Shown here one piece after another: positions 7,021 through 9,530 of a stretch of 9,530 nt of DNA. Position 1 is the stretch's first letter; every line of letters begins with the position of its first letter. The DNA is from an uncultured Chloroflexota bacterium (lineage in GTDB: Bacteria > Chloroflexota > Dehalococcoidia > UBA3495). Position numbers and translations under genes: made by a program. The stretch lies in the NCBI GenBank assembly GCA_913020235.1, contig CAJWBT010000068.1:1-9530 (forward strand), in the 5' to 3' direction. The notes below the pieces were generated by a model. The model had not been told where the DNA came from and made no database searches. It was given only the letters and a program-made list of their open reading frames with translations.

Positions 7021-7449
7021 ATGACCACTCCATTGCAACCAAGCCGGGCGCAACCTATTCGGGTCCTGGTGGCCAAGCCCGGCCTCGACGGCCATGAGAT
7101 GGGCGCCAAACTTGTGGCCCGCATCCTGCGGGACGCGGGCATGGAGGTGGTGTATACCGGGCCTCGCCAGTCCCCGGAGATGGTGGTTGCGGCAGCCCTT
7201 CAGGAGGATGTCGATGTCATCGGCCTGAGCTTCCTTTCCGGCTCTCACAAAGAGCATTGCCGGCGGATTCTCCGGCTTCTCGAAGAGCAAGGGCTGGACG
7301 ACATCACCGTGATAGTCGGGGGTATCATCCCGCAGCTAGACATCCCGGCATTGAAGGCCATGGGTGTATCCGCGGTGTTTGGCCCTGGCACCGACCACCG
7401 GGACATCATTCGGACGGTGCAGGACACCGTGAAGGCCCGTGCGGGGTGA
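7021..7449 (+). CDS. B12-binding (small) subunit of the split acyl-CoA mutase
   Basis: A 142-residue cobalamin-binding domain protein matching the C-terminal domain of methylmalonyl-CoA mutase. It supplies the B12 site for the catalytic subunit encoded immediately upstream. The base-off/His-on signature is complete: KPGLDGHEMGAK, with Asp, the cobalt-ligand His and Gly in D-x-H-x-x-G spacing, then GLSFLSGSH (the Ser contacting the nucleotide tail) and IVGGIIP (Gly-Gly at the tail pocket). An ATG at 7003 directly follows the upstream TAG but lacks any upstream purine run. ATG 7021, about 10 bases after a G-run, is preferred; the difference is six residues. The 18-base spacing indicates translational coupling and a two-subunit enzyme like isobutyryl-CoA or 2-hydroxyisobutyryl-CoA mutases. 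No MeaB/MMAA-type G-protein chaperone gene follows within the window. Confidence 0.95.
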   Translation: MTTPLQPSRAQPIRVLVAKPGLDGHEMGAKLVARILRDAGMEVVYTGPRQSPEMVVAAALQEDVDVIGLSFLSGSHKEHCRRILRLLEEQGLDDITVIVGGIIPQLDIPALKAMGVSAVFGPGTDHRDIIRTVQDTVKARAG

Positions 7450-7697
7450 CTCGCGGAGGCCAGGCCAGCAAGGCTTCGCCTGCGCGGCAAACCGTCCCCA
7501 AGGTTTTTGAACCAGTTTCCCCACTCACGGCCGCAGAAGGCAGCCCCCTTCCGGTTTCCGCCAAGCGCCCAAATCTCCGAAACAGTAGCAAAAAACCGGC
7601 GCGGAAGAACTTCGATGAGGGTGCATGCGTGGCCAAGGGTTCCTTCATTCCGCGTCAAACGATGTCCTGGTACTCCGTCAACTTGAAACTGATCGTT

Positions 7698-7768
7698 GTC
7701 ATTATGAGCGAAGCGTAGAATCTCGTTGATACGCTGAGATTCTACGTCGCTCCGCTCCTCAGAATGAC
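7698..7768. repeat. Long imperfect palindromic repeat (hairpin element)
   Basis: A perfect 11-base stem, CGTAGAATCTC (7714-7724) with GAGATTCTACG (7736-7746), closes an 11-base loop. The arms continue imperfectly outward to GTCATT (7698-7703) and AATGAC (7763-7768). The right arm is about 6 bases longer than the left. The right arm read on the minus strand is the type of repeat whose translation gives strings such as CHSEERSD and LRFAHND, frequent in databases as spurious proteins (recalled, not searched). It is likely a MITE/REP-like dispersed element. Confidence 0.8.
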
Positions 7769-7815
7769 ATCCTGTCAAAACCAAGTCGACTGAGTACTAG
7801 GCCTCGCCAGTATGG

Positions 7816-7844
7816 TTGACGGCGTTCGACAGAGATACTACGAT
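7816..7844 (+). promoter_or_regulatory. Predicted sigma70-type promoter for the acyl-CoA dehydrogenase gene
   Basis: TTGACG (7816-7821; 5 of 6 matches to TTGACA) and TACGAT (7839-7844; 4 of 6 to TATAAT) are separated by exactly 17 bases. A start near 7851 would give a leader of about 160 bases. It lies just past the hairpin repeat, which fits the dehydrogenase gene having its own transcript. This is a pattern match only. Confidence 0.4.
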
Positions 7845-8001
7845 GGCCCTCGTCGGAGATGGCACGTTGGCTGTGGCCATGAATCACGCAGCGCCCATCA
7901 GGCGGGCCTCAAGGCTTTTGGGGCATTGGGTCCCGGGAGCGGCCGAGTCTGAAGGTCCGCCGCCCTGCAACCAAACCGTGGGTGCACCCTATTACTCGAA
8001 C

Positions 8002-8006
8002 AGGAG
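8002..8006 (+). promoter_or_regulatory. Ribosome binding site deciding the GTG start at 8014
   Basis: AGGAG lies 7 bases before GTG 8014. The protein from this codon begins MDFKFSPED, the usual N-terminus of acyl-CoA dehydrogenases, so the in-frame opening back to 7816 is not used. Confidence 0.8.
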
Positions 8007-8013
8007 ATTCGCC

Positions 8014-9189
8014 GTGGATTTCAAGTTCAGCCCGGAAGATGACACTTTTCGCCGGGAACTCCGAGAATTTGTCGGAGCGGAGCTTCCCTCCGATTGGGAG
8101 GGCCCAGGCCGGTGGCCTGATGACCACGATTGGGACCTTACCCGGCATATACGCAAGAAGTTGGCGGGCAGGGGCTGGCTGACCATGCACTGGCCAGAGT
8201 CGTACGGCGGTCAGGACGCCTCGCCGGTGCGCAATGCCATCTTCAACGAGGAGATGACCTACCTGCGGGCTCCGGGGCGGGACATATTCGGAGTCCGGAT
8301 GCTGGCCCCCACGTTGATGATTAATGGCACCGAGGAACAGCGGCAGGCCCATCTTCCCGGGGTCGCCGAAGGTGAAATCAATTGGTGCCAGGGGTTCAGC
8401 GAGCCGGAATCGGGGTCGGACCTGGCCTCCCTCAGCACCCGCGCCGTCCGGGATGGCGACGACTTCGTAATCAACGGCAGCAAGATTTGGACTACCCTGG
8501 CCCACCGGGCGGATTGGATAATGCTGCTGACCCGCACCGAACCCGACGCTCCCAAGCACCGGGGAATCAGCTTTATCCTGGTGGACATGAAGACCCCGGG
8601 CATTGAGGTGCGGCTCATCACCAACATGGCCGGCGGCCAGGAATTCAACCAGGTAATCTTCGACAATGTCCGGGTGCCTCGCAGGAACGTGGTGGGTGAG
8701 GAGGACCGGGGCTGGTATGTGGCCGTGACCCTGCTGGACTTCGAACGGTCCGCCATCGACTATTCGGCCTGGGCCCACCGGTTGATGGACGACGTGCGGG
8801 GGTACGCCGCCGAGACCACGCGAAACGGCCGGCCTTTGGTCGAGACCCCCTGGGTGCGCAACCTGCTGGCCGACGGGTTCATCGAGTGCGAAGTGGCCCG
8901 CCTATTGGCCTACAACGTAGCCTACATGCAGGGTGAGGGACTGGTGCCCAACAAAGAGGCGTCCATGAGCAAGCTGTTCGGGAGCGAGACGCTCCACCGG
9001 GCGACGGTGGCGGGGATGGAGATCCTGGGTCTGTACGGAGCGCTGGGCAGGGGCGAGAAGTGGGCGCCCCTCAGGGGCCGGGTCCAGGAAAATTGGCTGC
9101 TCAGCTTCTCCCACACGATCGGCGGGGGGACCTCCGAAGTCCAGCGGAACATCATCGCCAGCCGGGGTCTGGGCCTTCCCCGAGGCTGA
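8014..9189 (+). CDS. Acyl-CoA dehydrogenase (FAD-dependent)
   Basis: A 391-residue flavoprotein of normal family length that inserts an alpha-beta double bond into an acyl-CoA, passing electrons to an electron-transfer flavoprotein. Visible parts: N-terminal helical domain from MDFKFSPED, the WPESYGG segment (60-66), the FAD/substrate signature GFSEPESGSDLASL (127-140), the beta-domain INGSKIWTTLAHRADW (153-168), and the C-terminal IGGGTSEVQRNIIASR signature (369-384) ending in GLGLPRG. At the site of the medium-chain enzyme's catalytic Glu (YEGT motif) this protein has Gly371. Glu244 in LDFERS matches the alternative base position used by isovaleryl-CoA-type enzymes. The protein is therefore probably active with the base on that other helix. 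The substrate cannot be read, but the neighbouring acyl-CoA mutase genes make a linked pathway plausible. The GTG start is well supported. Confidence 0.95.
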   Translation: MDFKFSPEDDTFRRELREFVGAELPSDWEGPGRWPDDHDWDLTRHIRKKLAGRGWLTMHWPESYGGQDASPVRNAIFNEEMTYLRAPGRDIFGVRMLAPTLMINGTEEQRQAHLPGVAEGEINWCQGFSEPESGSDLASLSTRAVRDGDDFVINGSKIWTTLAHRADWIMLLTRTEPDAPKHRGISFILVDMKTPGIEVRLITNMAGGQEFNQVIFDNVRVPRRNVVGEEDRGWYVAVTLLDFERSAIDYSAWAHRLMDDVRGYAAETTRNGRPLVETPWVRNLLADGFIECEVARLLAYNVAYMQGEGLVPNKEASMSKLFGSETLHRATVAGMEILGLYGALGRGEKWAPLRGRVQENWLLSFSHTIGGGTSEVQRNIIASRGLGLPRG

Positions 9190-9282
9190 GGTCCGGAGCA
9201 GGATTCGGCTGCGGAGAAGGGAGGGACCGCTGAGACCCTGATTCCGCCCTTGGCGGTCAACCGCTACAGGCCGGGGCCTATC

Positions 9283-9530
9283 CTAGGTCATCACTGCGAA
9301 GCCCTGCAACCTTTGCAGCACCTCCACAGCGCCCCGGACCAACTCCTCCATTATCCTGGCCGCAGGTTTGGATTCCTTGAGCATTCCACTGATCTGCCCC
9401 GCCGGGTTGTTTATCAAATCGTTGCGTCCCGCATTGTGCGCCGCGTCCACCAGGTCTTCCATCAGGGCTCCCTGTAAGGGCATGGGCAACGGGTCCAGGT
9501 CCGAGTTCTCCCACGCATCCATGACCACGT
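9283..9530 (-). CDS. Nitronate monooxygenase-like flavoprotein, C-terminal end (5' part outside window)
   Basis: The last 82 codons of a minus-strand gene that runs off the right edge and ends at TAG (9283-9285). The stretch DLDPLPMPLQGALMEDL, followed by NPAGQISGMLKESKPA and a terminal amphipathic helix (EELVRGAVEVLQRL), matches the C-terminus of the nitronate monooxygenase/2-nitropropane dioxygenase family. These are FMN-dependent TIM-barrel enzymes that oxidise alkyl nitronates, and relatives include FabK-type enoyl reductases. The FMN-binding core and catalytic His lie outside the window, so the reaction cannot be confirmed. It converges on the acyl-CoA dehydrogenase gene, with 93 bases between the two stops. 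That gap holds only short GC hairpins (CCGCC/GGCGG at 9244-9256; AGGC/GCCT at 9268-9279), neither with a T-run. Confidence 0.8.
   Translation of the reverse strand, partial: VVMDAWENSDLDPLPMPLQGALMEDLVDAAHNAGRNDLINNPAGQISGMLKESKPAARIMEELVRGAVEVLQRLQGFAVMT

Larger units (their letters stand above)
7450..8013. other. 564-base intergenic region between B12 subunit and acyl-CoA dehydrogenase
   Basis: No supportable gene. From the left it holds a small GC hairpin just past the B12-subunit stop (GC-A-AGGC at 7468-7474 with GCCTGC at 7478-7483, TTC loop, no T-run). About 210 bases without recognisable structure follow, then the palindromic repeat at 7698-7768, the promoter-like pair at 7816-7844, and a leader of about 160 bases. 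Open frames here on either strand give low-complexity or repeat-derived translations. Confidence 0.6.

Noticed and set aside
7245..7784. Minus-strand open frame beginning MVLTGCHSEERSD
   Set aside because: Its N-terminal part is translation of the palindromic repeat and its C-terminal part is antisense to the B12 subunit, a common kind of spurious database protein.
7816..8013. 66-codon N-terminal extension of the acyl-CoA dehydrogenase
   Set aside because: The family N-terminus starts exactly at GTG 8014 with AGGAG upstream. The extension has no family similarity and its first codon overlaps the promoter-like -35 box.
9190..9282. Bidirectional Rho-independent terminator between the convergent genes
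   Set aside because: Only 4-5 base GC stems are present and neither strand has a T-run after them, so a terminator cannot be claimed.

Overview
High-GC window of ordinary bacterial chromosome: seven protein genes, two of them cut by the window edges, and no RNA gene, CRISPR array, transposase or phage gene. Six genes read rightward. The last, on the minus strand, converges on them. The GC-rich coding style, the acyl-CoA dehydrogenase, B12 mutase and nitronate monooxygenase content, and three kinds of short palindromic intergenic repeat resemble uncultured Chloroflexota (Dehalococcoidia/SAR202-type) genomes. That placement is an inference from gene content and style; no taxonomic marker settles it.

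Layout. 1-2036: C-terminal part of the transcription-repair coupling factor Mfd. 2037-2298: gap with a nested C-run/G-run hairpin repeat. 2299-2886: membrane-anchored TlpA-like thioredoxin. 3050-4165: M19 (renal dipeptidase-like) metallopeptidase. 4166-4402: gap with a second palindromic repeat. 4403-5212: alpha/beta hydrolase. 5269-7002: catalytic subunit of a methylmalonyl-CoA-mutase-family enzyme. 7021-7449: its separate B12-binding subunit. 7450-8013: 564-base gap with a third hairpin repeat and a plausible sigma70-type promoter. 8014-9189: acyl-CoA dehydrogenase. 9283-9530, minus strand: C-terminal end of a nitronate monooxygenase-like flavoenzyme.

How the genes fit together. The hydrolase, mutase large subunit and B12 subunit are closely spaced and probably one transcript; the acyl-CoA dehydrogenase follows, probably from its own promoter. 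Together they suggest acyl-CoA carbon-skeleton rearrangement and oxidation. The most notable point is the mutase. It is colinear with methylmalonyl-CoA mutase and keeps the Tyr and Arg that read a substrate carboxylate, but the active-site Tyr-His pair is Thr-Gln and several other cofactor or substrate contacts differ. It may be a B12 mutase with an unassigned substrate. Mfd, the TlpA-like protein and the M19 peptidase look functionally unrelated to this cluster.
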